DNA of 64,000 nucleotides, from contig UBNE01000010.1 of assembly GCA_900466745.1 (NCBI GenBank), positions 1 through 64,000 of the forward strand, given 5' to 3'. Below, piece by piece: positions 17,209 through 26,415 of the stretch (position 1 is its first letter; each line of letters opens with the position of its first letter). Below the pieces are notes generated by a model. That model did not search any database. It was not told the origin of the DNA and saw nothing but the letters and a program-made list of their open reading frames with translations. The DNA comes from Hyphomicrobiales bacterium. Lineage in GTDB: Bacteria; Pseudomonadota; Alphaproteobacteria; Rhizobiales; Beijerinckiaceae. The translations under genes and the position numbers were made by a program.

Positions 17209-17421
17209 GTTTCCAACTCCTGCGTTGCGGTTGTTCACGAAGGAGATCATGCGTCGATGAACTGACCGGCCACTGAAGCACAACACGAAGTGTCGTCAGC
17301 GTTTCGTCAGCGCGACCGGGGCAGCTTCCATTTCTCTGATACGTGTCGGTATGGGTTGGCATGGGCGCCTCGGGCCGACTGCTTGGGGGCTCTGCCCCTT
17401 GGCGCGGCGCAACGGATCGCT

Positions 17422-17454
17422 GGGACGGGTTTAAGCCCATCCGGTCCGAAAGAG
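17422..17454 (+). repeat. Leader repeat copy 1 (decayed)
   Basis: GGGACGGGTTTAAGCCC followed by ATCCGGTCCGAAAGAG matches 18757-18789 with three differences in 33 bases. In this copy the stem GGACGGG / CCCATCC has a C-A mismatch, whereas copy 2 pairs perfectly. No backbone gene follows; a TetR-cupin pair does. Confidence 0.75.
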
Positions 17455-17523
17455 CGCCGGGCACTCTTGATGTTGCATATTTGATGTCACTATCAATGCC
17501 ATCAATTGACTTGGGGCGATATT

Positions 17524-17544
17524 AGTGTCATTTGAAGTGACATT
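17524..17544. promoter_or_regulatory. Putative TetR operator
   Basis: AGTGTCA-TTTGAAG-TGACATT is an inverted repeat with perfect TGTCA / TGACA half sites (17526-17530 and 17538-17542). It ends 19 bp before the tetR start codon, the usual place for autoregulation. Confidence 0.6.
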
Positions 17545-17562
17545 AATTTAACGGAGACAGCC

Positions 17563-18168
17563 ATGGCTGAGACGCGCAGCTACAACAGCCCGCTGCGAGA
17601 AGAGAAAGCCCGCGAAACGCGCGAGGCTATCCTTCATGCTCTTTATCGTCTGATGAGCACGTCGGCCGTTCCCGACGAGATCAGCATGGACGCCATCGCC
17701 GCGGAGGCTGGCATCCAGAGACGCACCGTCTTCCGTCATTTCCCGACGAAGGACGACTTGCTGACCGCCTTCTGGCCTTGGCTCAACGCGCTGATCGGCA
17801 CGTCCATAGCACCCGACAACGCCGGGGATATCGTCGCTGGTCCGCGGGACGCCTTTCCCCGCTTCGATGCGCACGAGGCGGCGATCCGGGCCTCGCTTCA
17901 CTCGCCAACAGGGCGTGCCATGCGGGCGGGCATGATCCCGGCCCGGCGCCTGCGCTTTGCAGGAGCGCTTGCCACCCTTCTCGAAAACCTTCCGCCGGCC
18001 GAAGCCCGAAAAGTCGAGGCGCTGGCACACCTTCTCTATTCGGCCTCCGCCTGGGAGGTCCTCAAGGATTACGGCGGTCTCGACGGCGCCCAAGCCGGTG
18101 AGACCGCCTCTTGGGCGCTCGAAACGATCCTGTCCGCGATCGCCTCGGGCTCGTCATCGCGGACATGA
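17563..18168 (+). CDS. TetR/AcrR-family transcriptional regulator
   Basis: A 201-residue protein with a typical TetR N-terminal HTH: REEKARETREAILHALYRLM, then ISMDAIAAEAGIQRRTVFRHFPTKDDLLTAFW (recognition helix RRTVFRHF). The C-terminal ligand domain is helical and has no named motif. It probably represses itself and the cupin gene 25 bp downstream through the TGTCA/TGACA palindrome upstream. A ribosome site (ACGGAGACAG) precedes ATG 17563. TetR-cupin pairs often respond to small aromatic or electrophilic compounds, but the effector here is unknown. Confidence 0.9.
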   Translation: MAETRSYNSPLREEKARETREAILHALYRLMSTSAVPDEISMDAIAAEAGIQRRTVFRHFPTKDDLLTAFWPWLNALIGTSIAPDNAGDIVAGPRDAFPRFDAHEAAIRASLHSPTGRAMRAGMIPARRLRFAGALATLLENLPPAEARKVEALAHLLYSASAWEVLKDYGGLDGAQAGETASWALETILSAIASGSSSRT

Positions 18169-18193
18169 CATCAAAAGCCAGGAGATATTGGCA

Positions 18194-18646
18194 ATGAGCA
18201 TACAGGTAACATATGCGCAGGATGGCGAGGCCCGCTGGGTCGTCGCCGACCGGATCCGCTTTCTCGGCGGACCTGCGGGCGCGAACCTCGAACTGGTCGA
18301 GGTCGAGATTCCGCCGGGTTCCGGAACGCCGCCACACAGTCACGCCTCGCCGGAACTGTTCTACATACTCGACGGCGAGATCACCATTCGGCACTTCGCC
18401 GCCAGCAAGCCGCCCGAGGTCGTTGCGGCGAGAGCCGGAACCTCGGTTCGCATCGACGGTCATGCGCCGCACAACTATGTCAATGAGAGCGATCGATCCG
18501 CTCGCATGCTGGTGCTGGTCGAGCCCTCGATGACCGCATTCTTCCGGGAGATCGGCACGGCAGAGCCACAGGCCGCACCGGACTTCGCCCGTATCGGCGC
18601 TGCCATGCAGCGTCACGGTATCGAAGCTTTGCAGATGGCGTCCTGA
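18194..18646 (+). CDS. Cupin-domain protein
   Basis: A 150-residue single-domain cupin. Motif 1 is PPGSGTPPHSHASPELFYILDGEI with the metal-ligand set H-x-H-x5-E, and motif 2 is GTSVRIDGHAPHNYVNES. The closest general type is the quercetinase-like small cupins that accompany TetR repressors. The substrate cannot be read from the sequence. A strong AGGAG lies 10 bases before ATG 18194. It is co-transcribed with tetR and followed by a strong stem-loop terminator. Confidence 0.88.
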   Translation: MSIQVTYAQDGEARWVVADRIRFLGGPAGANLELVEVEIPPGSGTPPHSHASPELFYILDGEITIRHFAASKPPEVVAARAGTSVRIDGHAPHNYVNESDRSARMLVLVEPSMTAFFREIGTAEPQAAPDFARIGAAMQRHGIEALQMAS

Positions 18647-18658
18647 CCGGCACCTGAC

Positions 18659-18691
18659 ACGAGCGCTCCTTCCATCGAATGGGGCGCTCGT
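18659..18691 (+). terminator. Terminator of the tetR-cupin operon
   Basis: ACGAGCGCTCC pairs with GGGGCGCTCGT (10 of 11 plus one G-T pair) over an 11-base loop, 12 bp after the cupin stop, followed by TTCAAT. Confidence 0.7.
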
Positions 18692-18756
18692 TCAATGGTG
18701 ACGGGCATGGACGACAGAAACTGATGCGTCCGATCCGTAAGAGATAGAGAGGGGCC

Positions 18757-18789
18757 GGGACGGGTTTGAGCCCGTCCGGTCCGAGAGAG
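18757..18789 (+). repeat. Leader repeat copy 2, structured leader of the helicase gene
   Basis: GGGACGGGTTTGAGCCC followed by GTCCGGTCCGAGAGAG contains a perfect 7-bp hairpin (GGACGGG / CCCGTCC). It is followed by a GAGAGCG / CGCTCTC stem at 18786-18820, 15 bp before the start codon. Copy 1 is at 17422-17454. Confidence 0.75.
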
Positions 18790-18834
18790 AGCGCTGGCGG
18801 GCTTGCCCGTTTCCGCTCTCCCGAGGATGCCCCG

Positions 18835-21800
18835 ATGAACGCACCGTTCCCTCTTGCCGATACGCTGCCAGCAGCACCGCTTGCCGCGCCTGCCGATTCC
18901 GTCGCCGCCGTCCGTGCGGCCGCCCTGGCGCTTCTGCCTTATCTCGAACGCGGTCAGCGCGTCGATGCCGTAGTCCTGCGCGACGCCATGGAGACCGCGT
19001 TCGGCGCGTCCGACGCCACGGGCCTCTGGGACTGGAAGACAGCCTATGAGGCGTGCGAGGTCGCAACCGTCCTCTTCCTGCGCAAATACGGAAAGGCGCT
19101 TTTCCGCAAAGCCGGTTCTCCGGCCGCCGCGCTCCCGCTGCTCGGCAGGATCGTCGGTCTCCTGCCGACCCATACCCGCCGCTCGCAGGAGAGCCAGGCG
19201 CTCCAGCAATTCTCGACGCCGATCCCGCTCGGCCTGGTCGCCGCGACGGCGGCCGCGATCACGCCCGCCGACCGTGTGCTGGAGCCCTCGGCCGGGACCG
19301 GGCTGCTGGCGATCCTCGCCGAGATCGCCGGCGGCTCGCTGGTCCTGAACGAGCTGGCCGATACGCGCGCCGCGCTGCTTTCCTCCCTCTTTCCGGCCAT
19401 TCCCGTCACCCGCTTCGACGCGGCTCAGATCGACGACCATCTCGATGCCGCCTCGGTTCCGTCCGTCGTGCTGATGAACCCGCCGTTCTCGGCGATGGTC
19501 CATGTCGAGGGCCGCGTGGCTGACGCCGCGTTCCGTCATGTCGCCTCCGCGCTGGCGCGGCTCGCGCCCGGCGGCCGTCTCGTGACGATCACCGGCGCGA
19601 ACTTCGGCCCGGAAGCCCCCGCCTGGACCGCCGCCTTCACCCGCTTGCAGGAGCGCGGTCGGGTCGTATTCTCCGCCGGGATCGACGGCGCGGTCTATGC
19701 CAAGCATGGAACGACCTTCGCCACGCGGCTCACCGTCATCGACAAGCTGCCCGCCGACGATGCCACGGTTTTCCCCGCCTCGCCGGGCACCGCGCCGGAC
19801 GCCGCGACGCTCATGGACTGGATCGGCGCGCATCTTCCGCCGCGCCTGCCGGTCGATCCGTCCGTCATCATTCCGGCCGCTGCGCCCGCCGCCGCGCGCA
19901 GCGTGCGCGGCTATCTGAACCGTGTCGCCAGGACCGCGCCCGCCACGCCGATGGCCGAGCCTGATGGCGTCGCGCTCGACTATGAGATTATCGACGCCGA
20001 TGCCGGGGCCGACGACGACAGCCGCATCTCGGACGCGATCTACGAAGAATACGGATTGCAGGCGATCCGTATTTCCGGGTCTCAGGCTCACCCGACCAAG
20101 CTGGTGCAATCGGCGGCGATGGCGAGCGTCGCGCCGCCGAAGCCCAGCTACCGCCCGCAACTTCCCGCCAACATCCGCGAGCTTCTGTCCGATGCCCAGC
20201 TCGAAACGCTGATCTATGCGGGCGAAGCGCATTCGGACTATATCGCCGGCGCATGGACGGTGGACGAGACCTTCGATCTCGTCTCCGCCGCGCGTGACGA
20301 TGCCGAGAAGGCCGTGCGCTTCCGGCGCGGCTTCTTCATCGGCGACGGCACCGGCGTCGGCAAGGGTCGCCAGTCGGCCGCGATCATCCTCGACAATTGG
20401 CTTCAGGGCCGGCGCAAGGCGGTCTGGATCTCCAAATCCGACAAGCTGCTGGAGGACGCCCAACGCGATTGGTCCGCGCTCGGCATGGAGCGCCTCCTTG
20501 TCACGCCGCTGTCACGCTTCCCGCAAGGGCGGCCGATCACGCTGCCTGAAGGCGTCCTATTTACAACCTATGCCACGCTGCGCTCCGACGACCGCGGCGA
20601 GAAGCTATCGCGCGTCAAGCAGATCGTCGAATGGTTGGGCTCCGATTTCGATGGAGCGATCATTTTCGACGAGGCGCACGCGATGGCCAATGCGGCAGGA
20701 GGCAAGGGAGAACGCGGCGATGTCGCCGCTTCGCAGCAGGGCCGCGCCGGGCTTCGCCTCCAGCACGCGCTCCCGAACGCCCGCGTCACCTATGTCTCGG
20801 CGACCGGCGCCACCTCCGTCCACAATCTCTCCTATGCCCAGCGGCTCGGTCTCTGGGGCGGTGAGGATTTCCCGTTCGCAACCCGCGCCGAGTTTGTCGA
20901 GGCCATCGAAGCCGGTGGCGTCGCGGCGATGGAGGTTCTGGCCCGCGACCTGCGCGCGCTCGGCCTCTACACCGCCCGCTCGCTCTCCTTCGACGGCGTG
21001 GAATACGAACTGGTCGAGCACGCGCTGACGCCGGAGCAGACCCGCATCTACGACGCCTATGCCGGGGCCTTCGCCATCATCCATAATAATCTGGACGCGG
21101 CGATGGAGGCCGCCAACATTACCGGGTCGTCCGGCACGCTGAACAAGCAGGCGAAGTCCGCCGCGCGCTCGGCTTTCGAGTCCGCCAAGCAGCGGTTCTT
21201 CGGCCACCTGTTGACCAGCATGAAAACCCCGACCCTGATCCGGTCGATCACCGCCGATCTGGAAGCCGGCCATTCGGCCGTGATCCAGATCGTCTCGACC
21301 GGCGAGGCGCTGACGGAACGGCGTCTGGCCGACATCCCGACCGAGGAATGGAACGATATTCGGGCGGACATCACGCCGCGCGAATATGTCCTGTCCTACC
21401 TCGAAACCAGCTTCCCGGTGCAGCTCTACGAGCCGTTCACCGACAGCGACGGCAAGGTCTCTTCTCGTCCGGTCATGCGTGACGGTCAGCCCGTCGAAAG
21501 CCGCGAGGCGGTTGCCCGCCGCACCGCGCTGATCGAGAAGCTGGCGAGCCTGCCGGCCGTCCCCGGCGCGCTCGACCAGATCGTCCAGCATTTCGGCACC
21601 GACATGGTGGCCGAGGTGACGGGCCGCTCGCGCCGGATCGTCCGCAAGGGCCAGCGGCTCGTCGTCGAGAACCGCGCCGCGTCCGCCAATCTCGCCGAGA
21701 CGCAGGCGTTTATGGATGACGCCAAGCGCGTGCTGATTTTCTCGGACGCCGGCGGCACCGGGCGTAGCTACCACGCCGAACTCTCGGCGCGGAACACGCG

Positions 21801-23163
21801 GCTGCGCATCCATTATCTCCTCGAGCCCGGGTGGAAGGCCGATGCCGCCATTCAGGGTCTCGGCCGCACGCATCGCACCAATCAGGCGCAGCCGCCGCTG
21901 TTCCGCCCGATCGCGACCGACGTGAAGGCCGAGAAGCGCTTCCTCTCGACGATCGCGCGCCGGCTCGACACGCTCGGCGCCATCACGCGCGGCCAGCGCC
22001 AGACCGGCGGTCAGGGCCTGTTCCGCCCCGAGGACAATCTGGAGAACTCTTATGCTCGCGATGCGCTGCGCCAGCTCTACATGCTGCTGGTGCGCGGCAA
22101 GGTCGAGGGCTGCTCGCTCGACCGCTTCGAAACCGCCACCGGCCTGAAGCTGATGGACTCGACCGGCATCAAGGACGAGCTGCCGCCGATCACGACCTTC
22201 CTCAATCGCCTGCTGGCGCTCACCATCGAGCTTCAGGGCGTTATTTTCACCGCCTTCGAGCAATTGCTGACGGCGCGCATCGAGGGCGCCATCGCGAGCG
22301 GCACCTATGACGCCGGGCTGGAGACGCTGACCGCCGAGCGGTTCATCGTCACCGACCGCAAGACCATCTATGTCCATCCGGGCACGGGCGCGGAAACCCG
22401 GCTGCTGACGATCACGCAGCGCGAGCGCAATCGTCCAATGACCTTGGACGCCGCGCTCGGCCATCTCGGTGACCGGCGCGCGAAACTCCTCGTCAACGAG
22501 CGTTCGGGCCGCGCCGCCGTGCAGGTGCCGACGACGAGCATCATGCTCGACGATGGCGAGATCGAGCGCCGCGTGCGTCTCCTGCGGCCGATGGAGGGGC
22601 ATAACATTCCCCTCAAGGCCATGGCCGAAACCCACTGGATCGAGGCCGATCAGGATGCCTTCGCCGCCGCCTGGAACGCCGAGATCGCCGAGGTGCCGGA
22701 GTTTGCCGACAACACGATCCATGTCGTCACCGGCTTGCTGCTGCCCATCTGGAAGCGTCTGCCGAACGAGTCGACGCGGGTGTATCGCCTCCAGACCGAT
22801 GACGGGGAGCGCATCATCGGGCGCAAGGTCTCTCCGGCCTGGGCCGCGAATGCGAGCACGACCGGCATGACCGCGCTCACGCCCGATGACGCCTTCATGG
22901 CGCTGATGGACGGCCGCACCATCCTCGATCTTGCCGAGGGCCTTCAGCTCCGGCGCGCTCGCGTCATGGGTGCGAACCGCATCGAACTCTCAGGCTTCAC
23001 CGACACGATGCGCGAGCGGCTCTCGGCCTATGGCCTCTTCCACGAGATCATCTCGTGGAAGCTCAGGATGTTCGTGCCGGTCGACGCCAATGGGCCAGTC
23101 GTGCTCGCAAAGCTGCTCGAACGCTTCCCCATCGAGCGCATCGGCGAAAAGGAGGCGGCGTAA
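18835..23163 (+). CDS. Methyltransferase-like / Strawberry-notch SF2 helicase fusion
   Basis: A 1442-residue protein. Residues about 110-300 form a class I SAM-methyltransferase-like domain (QQFSTP, VLEPSAGTGLLA, and an N6-adenine-type catalytic NPPF in LMNPPFSAM). From about 490 a Strawberry-notch-type SF2 helicase follows: Walker A GDGTGVGKGRQSA near 502, DEAH in IIFDEAHAMAN near 610, SATGATSVHNLSY, and the C-terminal helicase part (FSDAGGTGRSYHAELSARN, GLGRTHRTNQAQPP). These giants are constant in alphaproteobacterial ICEs and large phages; DNA methylation combined with unwinding, for example anti-restriction, is a reasonable guess only. ATG 18835 follows a structured leader. The stop abuts the next gene's ATG. 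Confidence 0.88.
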   Translation: MNAPFPLADTLPAAPLAAPADSVAAVRAAALALLPYLERGQRVDAVVLRDAMETAFGASDATGLWDWKTAYEACEVATVLFLRKYGKALFRKAGSPAAALPLLGRIVGLLPTHTRRSQESQALQQFSTPIPLGLVAATAAAITPADRVLEPSAGTGLLAILAEIAGGSLVLNELADTRAALLSSLFPAIPVTRFDAAQIDDHLDAASVPSVVLMNPPFSAMVHVEGRVADAAFRHVASALARLAPGGRLVTITGANFGPEAPAWTAAFTRLQERGRVVFSAGIDGAVYAKHGTTFATRLTVIDKLPADDATVFPASPGTAPDAATLMDWIGAHLPPRLPVDPSVIIPAAAPAAARSVRGYLNRVARTAPATPMAEPDGVALDYEIIDADAGADDDSRISDAIYEEYGLQAIRISGSQAHPTKLVQSAAMASVAPPKPSYRPQLPANIRELLSDAQLETLIYAGEAHSDYIAGAWTVDETFDLVSAARDDAEKAVRFRRGFFIGDGTGVGKGRQSAAIILDNWLQGRRKAVWISKSDKLLEDAQRDWSALGMERLLVTPLSRFPQGRPITLPEGVLFTTYATLRSDDRGEKLSRVKQIVEWLGSDFDGAIIFDEAHAMANAAGGKGERGDVAASQQGRAGLRLQHALPNARVTYVSATGATSVHNLSYAQRLGLWGGEDFPFATRAEFVEAIEAGGVAAMEVLARDLRALGLYTARSLSFDGVEYELVEHALTPEQTRIYDAYAGAFAIIHNNLDAAMEAANITGSSGTLNKQAKSAARSAFESAKQRFFGHLLTSMKTPTLIRSITADLEAGHSAVIQIVSTGEALTERRLADIPTEEWNDIRADITPREYVLSYLETSFPVQLYEPFTDSDGKVSSRPVMRDGQPVESREAVARRTALIEKLASLPAVPGALDQIVQHFGTDMVAEVTGRSRRIVRKGQRLVVENRAASANLAETQAFMDDAKRVLIFSDAGGTGRSYHAELSARNTRLRIHYLLEPGWKADAAIQGLGRTHRTNQAQPPLFRPIATDVKAEKRFLSTIARRLDTLGAITRGQRQTGGQGLFRPEDNLENSYARDALRQLYMLLVRGKVEGCSLDRFETATGLKLMDSTGIKDELPPITTFLNRLLALTIELQGVIFTAFEQLLTARIEGAIASGTYDAGLETLTAERFIVTDRKTIYVHPGTGAETRLLTITQRERNRPMTLDAALGHLGDRRAKLLVNERSGRAAVQVPTTSIMLDDGEIERRVRLLRPMEGHNIPLKAMAETHWIEADQDAFAAAWNAEIAEVPEFADNTIHVVTGLLLPIWKRLPNESTRVYRLQTDDGERIIGRKVSPAWAANASTTGMTALTPDDAFMALMDGRTILDLAEGLQLRRARVMGANRIELSGFTDTMRERLSAYGLFHEIISWKLRMFVPVDANGPVVLAKLLERFPIERIGEKEAA

Positions 23164-24225
23164 ATGGCGCGTCTCGCGGCTTCCGAACTCGCAATCCGTC
23201 TCGGCCGCAGGGCCGAGGCGGTTTGCCGTCATTATCTGTCGTCCGGCCACCGCGCCGGGCGATACTGGCAGGTCGGCGACGTCCGCAATACGCCGGGCCG
23301 GTCCATGTTCGTCCGACTGACCGGGCCGGAAACCGGCAAGGGCGCAGCCGGCAAATGGACCGATTCTGCGACTGGCGAGCATGGCGATCTTCTCGACGTC
23401 ATCCGAGAAAGCTGCGGGCTGATCGACTTCAAGGACATAGCCGACGAGGCCCGGTCCTTCCTGGCCTTGCCCCATCCTGAACCCGAACCCGGCGATCGTG
23501 ACTGGCGACCGGCATCCACGCCGACAGGATCGCCCGGATCCTCACGGCGCCTCCTTGCCATGGCGAAGCCTATCGGGCGGACGCTCGTGGAAAAGTATTT
23601 GCGGGGTCGCGCCATTACGGCTTTGCACGAAACCGCAGCCCTGCGCTTCCACCCCCGCTGCTACTATCGGGCCGACGAGAACGCACCAACTGAGACATGG
23701 CCGGCGATGATCGCCGCCGTCACCGACCCCGCCGGCACTATTACGGGCGCGCACCGCACCTGGCTCGATCCCGACGGCTTCAGCGAGGCGCGTCTTGGCC
23801 GTGCGCCGATCGAGACGCCCCGGCGTGCGATGGGTGATCTCCTCGGGAACGCCGTCAGGTTCGGTGTCGGGTCGGAGGTGATGGCGGCGGGCGAAGGCAT
23901 CGAAACGGTGCTGTCCGTGCGATCCGTCCTGCCTACCATGCCGTCCATGGCGGCGCTCTCGGCCGCACACCTTGCCGCAATCCTGTTCCCGGCAACGCTG
24001 CGGCGGCTCTACATCGTCCGCGACAACGATCCGGCCGGCGACGGTGCGATGGCGACCCTGACCGAGCGTGCGAGCGCGGTCGGGATCGAGACGGTCGTGC
24101 TCGCACCGTACCTCGGCGACTTCAACGAGGATCTCCGGCTGCTCGGTCGCGACACATTGGCGGCACGGCTGCGCGACCAGATCATCCCCCAGGATGTCGC
24201 CCGCTTCATGTCCCTGGCGGCCTGA
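23164..24225 (+). CDS. Toprim-domain (primase-like) protein
   Basis: A 353-residue protein. The N-terminal 100 residues resemble the DUF7146-type zinc/CHC-substitute region of mobile-element primases. The C-terminal third is a Toprim domain with the catalytic Glu in VMAAGEGIETVLS and the D-x-D pair in LYIVRDNDPAGDGA. Toprim proteins of this class are thought to prime or process transferred single-stranded DNA. Its ATG directly follows the helicase stop codon (TAAATG), so the two are an operon, and a joint role in ICE DNA replication after transfer is likely. No helicase domain is fused to it. Confidence 0.85.
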   Translation: MARLAASELAIRLGRRAEAVCRHYLSSGHRAGRYWQVGDVRNTPGRSMFVRLTGPETGKGAAGKWTDSATGEHGDLLDVIRESCGLIDFKDIADEARSFLALPHPEPEPGDRDWRPASTPTGSPGSSRRLLAMAKPIGRTLVEKYLRGRAITALHETAALRFHPRCYYRADENAPTETWPAMIAAVTDPAGTITGAHRTWLDPDGFSEARLGRAPIETPRRAMGDLLGNAVRFGVGSEVMAAGEGIETVLSVRSVLPTMPSMAALSAAHLAAILFPATLRRLYIVRDNDPAGDGAMATLTERASAVGIETVVLAPYLGDFNEDLRLLGRDTLAARLRDQIIPQDVARFMSLAA

Positions 24226-24548
24226 CCGGCAAGGGCGGGGAATAGGGCCTCGCGGCGTCGTGTCGGTCACGATGATGTCGGGGCCTTTCGTCTCAAGGAG
24301 CCGCACCCACGGCCTTCTGAGAGGGCGATCGGGCGACAGCCGGGCCGGACAGGCAATCGCTGCGCCCGACGATTTTCCGCCGCGCCCCGAGGGGCGCTTT
24401 GCATCGCGAAGCAAAATCGCCGGCCTTCGCCATCCTCCTCTTACGTTCCGGCCTGCCGCTTCGCGTCAGGTGCAGGTCCGTCCCGTCCGCCGCCTTCGTC
24501 GCCATGAAGGCCGCGACGGGCGCGGTCACGAGACGAAGGAAGTCCGCC
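24226..24548. other. Intergenic region with near-palindrome
   Basis: No gene is seen. TTTGCATCGCGAAGCAAA at 24398-24415 is an 18-bp palindrome with one symmetric A-A mismatch pair. A GCCTTC / GAAGGC stem lies near 24499-24518 in the leader of the DUF2493 gene. Confidence 0.45.
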
Positions 24549-25481
24549 ATGACCGAAGAACACGACACCAGCTACGAGCCCCACCACGCAACCTCCCCGA
24601 CCGATCACGTCCTTCAGGAACTGGCGCTCTACGGCTACCGTCCCTTCGCGGACGAACCCGACCCGCGGCCGCTCCCCGAAGGTCATGTCATCGCCGGCAG
24701 CATCGCCGACATCTTCGACGCCCTCGTGGTGGCCCTCGCAGACACCCGCCTCGAACCCGACCTCGAAGAACTGCTCTGGGGCACGGTCAACCTCTTCCAC
24801 CGCGCCACCGATCGGATCGAACGCGAGCTGGACGATAACGAAGTCGCTCAGCGCCGCCTCCAGAAGGAACAGGACGGCTCCGAGGTGAAGTCGGTCGAGC
24901 TGGAGCGCCTGATGGCAGAGGGCCAGACCCTCCTCGAACGGCGCGACGCCTTCGAGCTGATGCGCGACCAGGCCGCCGAACACTTCGAGCGCAACACCCA
25001 TTCGATCTGGCGGCCCCGTACCGGCTCGATGGTCAACCATCGCAACCTGACCGCCGCGATGATCGACAGCCGTGACTTCCTCGCCGCCAAACGCCGCGCC
25101 GCGAACGAGGTCCTGCTGCCCGCCGGCCCCAAGATCGCCTTCACTGGCGGTCTCGATTTCAACGATCACCGCCTGATCTGGGCCAAGCTGGATCAGGTTC
25201 ACGCCAAGCATCCCGACATGGTGCTGCTGCACGGCGGAAGCCCCAAGGGCGCCGAACTCATCGCCGCGAAATGGGCCGACAATCGCAAGGTCACGCAGGT
25301 CGCCTTCAAGCCCGACTGGACGAAGCACGCCAAGGCCGCGCCCTTCAAGCGCAACGATGCGATGCTCGACACCATGCCGATCGGCGTCATCCATTTCCCC
25401 GGCACCGGCATCCAGGACAATCTTGCGGACAAGGCCCGCAAGCTCGGCATTCCGGTCATGAAGTTTGACGGCGGCGCGTAA
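24549..25481 (+). CDS. DUF2493 (SLOG-like) protein
   Basis: A 310-residue protein. The C-terminal 120 residues are a DUF2493 domain, a SLOG/Rossmann-type nucleotide-binding fold: KIAFTGGLDFNDHRLIWAKLD, MVLLHGGSPKGAELIAAKWA and VTQVAFKPDW. The N-terminal 180 residues are helical with a probable coiled coil (ERELDDNEVAQRRLQKEQ onward). Related SLOG proteins bind nucleotide-derived ligands, and ICE copies are often in the accessory region after the primase. The ATG at 24549 follows AAGGAAG. The stop codon lies in the loop of a terminator hairpin. Confidence 0.85.
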   Translation: MTEEHDTSYEPHHATSPTDHVLQELALYGYRPFADEPDPRPLPEGHVIAGSIADIFDALVVALADTRLEPDLEELLWGTVNLFHRATDRIERELDDNEVAQRRLQKEQDGSEVKSVELERLMAEGQTLLERRDAFELMRDQAAEHFERNTHSIWRPRTGSMVNHRNLTAAMIDSRDFLAAKRRAANEVLLPAGPKIAFTGGLDFNDHRLIWAKLDQVHAKHPDMVLLHGGSPKGAELIAAKWADNRKVTQVAFKPDWTKHAKAAPFKRNDAMLDTMPIGVIHFPGTGIQDNLADKARKLGIPVMKFDGGA

Positions 25482-25489
25482 GCGCCGCC
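25470..25489 (+). terminator. Terminator hairpin around the DUF2493 stop codon
   Basis: GGCGGCGC pairs perfectly with GCGCCGCC; the 4-base loop GTAA contains the TAA stop codon. Only a weak T/C tail (CTTCACTC) follows. Confidence 0.55.
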
Positions 25490-25495
25490 CTTCAC

Positions 25496-26415
25496 TCACC
25501 CCTGCGGGCCATCGGGATTGTTGGTGATGTTCGGCGTGCGGTCATCCGTCGTTCGCCCCGAAATGAAGGTGATCGTCGGAACGTCCACGTCAGGTTGCAT
25601 GACGCGGATCGACGGACCGTCCGGCAAGCGGCGGCCAACATCGCTGCTGACGACGAGCCCTCTTGGCTCCATGAGACGACGGAAAACCGCATCCCTGAGG
25701 TCCTTAGCTTCCGTGCTGGCCTCCTCCCGGCGATACCACTCTCTAAGGGATTGTTGCACTAAATCCGGCGGCGGGACGGCTTCGCCCTTCCAGTCTCCCG
25801 GCGGGCACAGGATCGCTTCGATCCCAAAAAAATGCTTCTGCAGATGGCTCAGCCGCTTGTGATCCAGCCTCTTCTTCGGCGCTGCAGCCAGCTTCTGCTC
25901 CAGCTCATCGGCGATGTCGTGGGCAAAAGCCAGATTAATCCCCCGAACGACCGGCGTCGTGCCTGCAAAGGCGGGGTCGCGCGTTACGCTATGATGGTTG
26001 TAGAACATATAGAGAGGTATCCACGGATCGCGCGCGTCCCGCAGAGTCCGGAACTGGTAATCCGCAGCCTTCGGCGCTTTGTGCAGCAGCTCATTGTAGG
26101 CGCGATTCTTGATCTTGACCGTCTTCGTTTTCGCGACGTCGCTTTCCGCATTGAGACGCTTGGCCTGAATCCTGACGAACAGGTTGCGGCCGCTAGCCGC
26201 GTGCCAGAAGCGCAGATCGATGTCGCCGCCCGTCTCGACTTCGACAGGATACTGAATCACGAGATTGGAGCCCGCGAACGCGGCCAGAGCCCCGTGAAAA
26301 TATCGGTCATCGTCTCCTCTCGAAAGCGCCCGCGCTCGAGATGGCGTTCGCGATCGAGAAGCTGGCCGATCAAAAGCGGCAGCTTAGACGCAAGGTCACA
26401 CATTGTTGTCGACAT
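25496..26415 (-). pseudogene. Frameshifted DUF6615-like gene
   Basis: Two minus-strand frames make one protein of about 305 residues. The first, from ATG 26415, reads MSTTMCDLASKLPLLIGQLL and on to RGRFREETMTDIFTG, then goes out of frame. The second continues as LAAFAGSNLVIQYPVEVETG and DIDLRFWHAASGRNLFVRIQ. Adding one G to the GGGG run (CCCC on the plus strand, 26290-26293) restores one frame. The sequence resembles DUF6615 family proteins (recalled). The C-terminal part alone could start from a GTG at 26260 that overlaps the first stop, but no ribosome site is visible. It may be a true mutation or a homopolymer sequencing error. Confidence 0.7.

Larger units (their letters stand above)
17209..17562. 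other. Intergenic region with decayed leader copy and TetR promoter
   Basis: No gene is seen. The stretch holds a GGGGC-TCT-GCCCC stem-loop near 17386-17398, one copy of a 33-bp leader repeat (17422-17454), a possible -35 (TTGACT, 17506-17511) and the TGTCA/TGACA operator pair before the tetR gene. An extra TGTCA occurs at 17485-17489. Confidence 0.6.

Noticed and set aside
20605..22722. A 705-codon minus-strand open frame inside the helicase gene.
   Set aside because: Antisense of the conserved helicase motifs, with low-complexity Arg/Gly/Asp composition.
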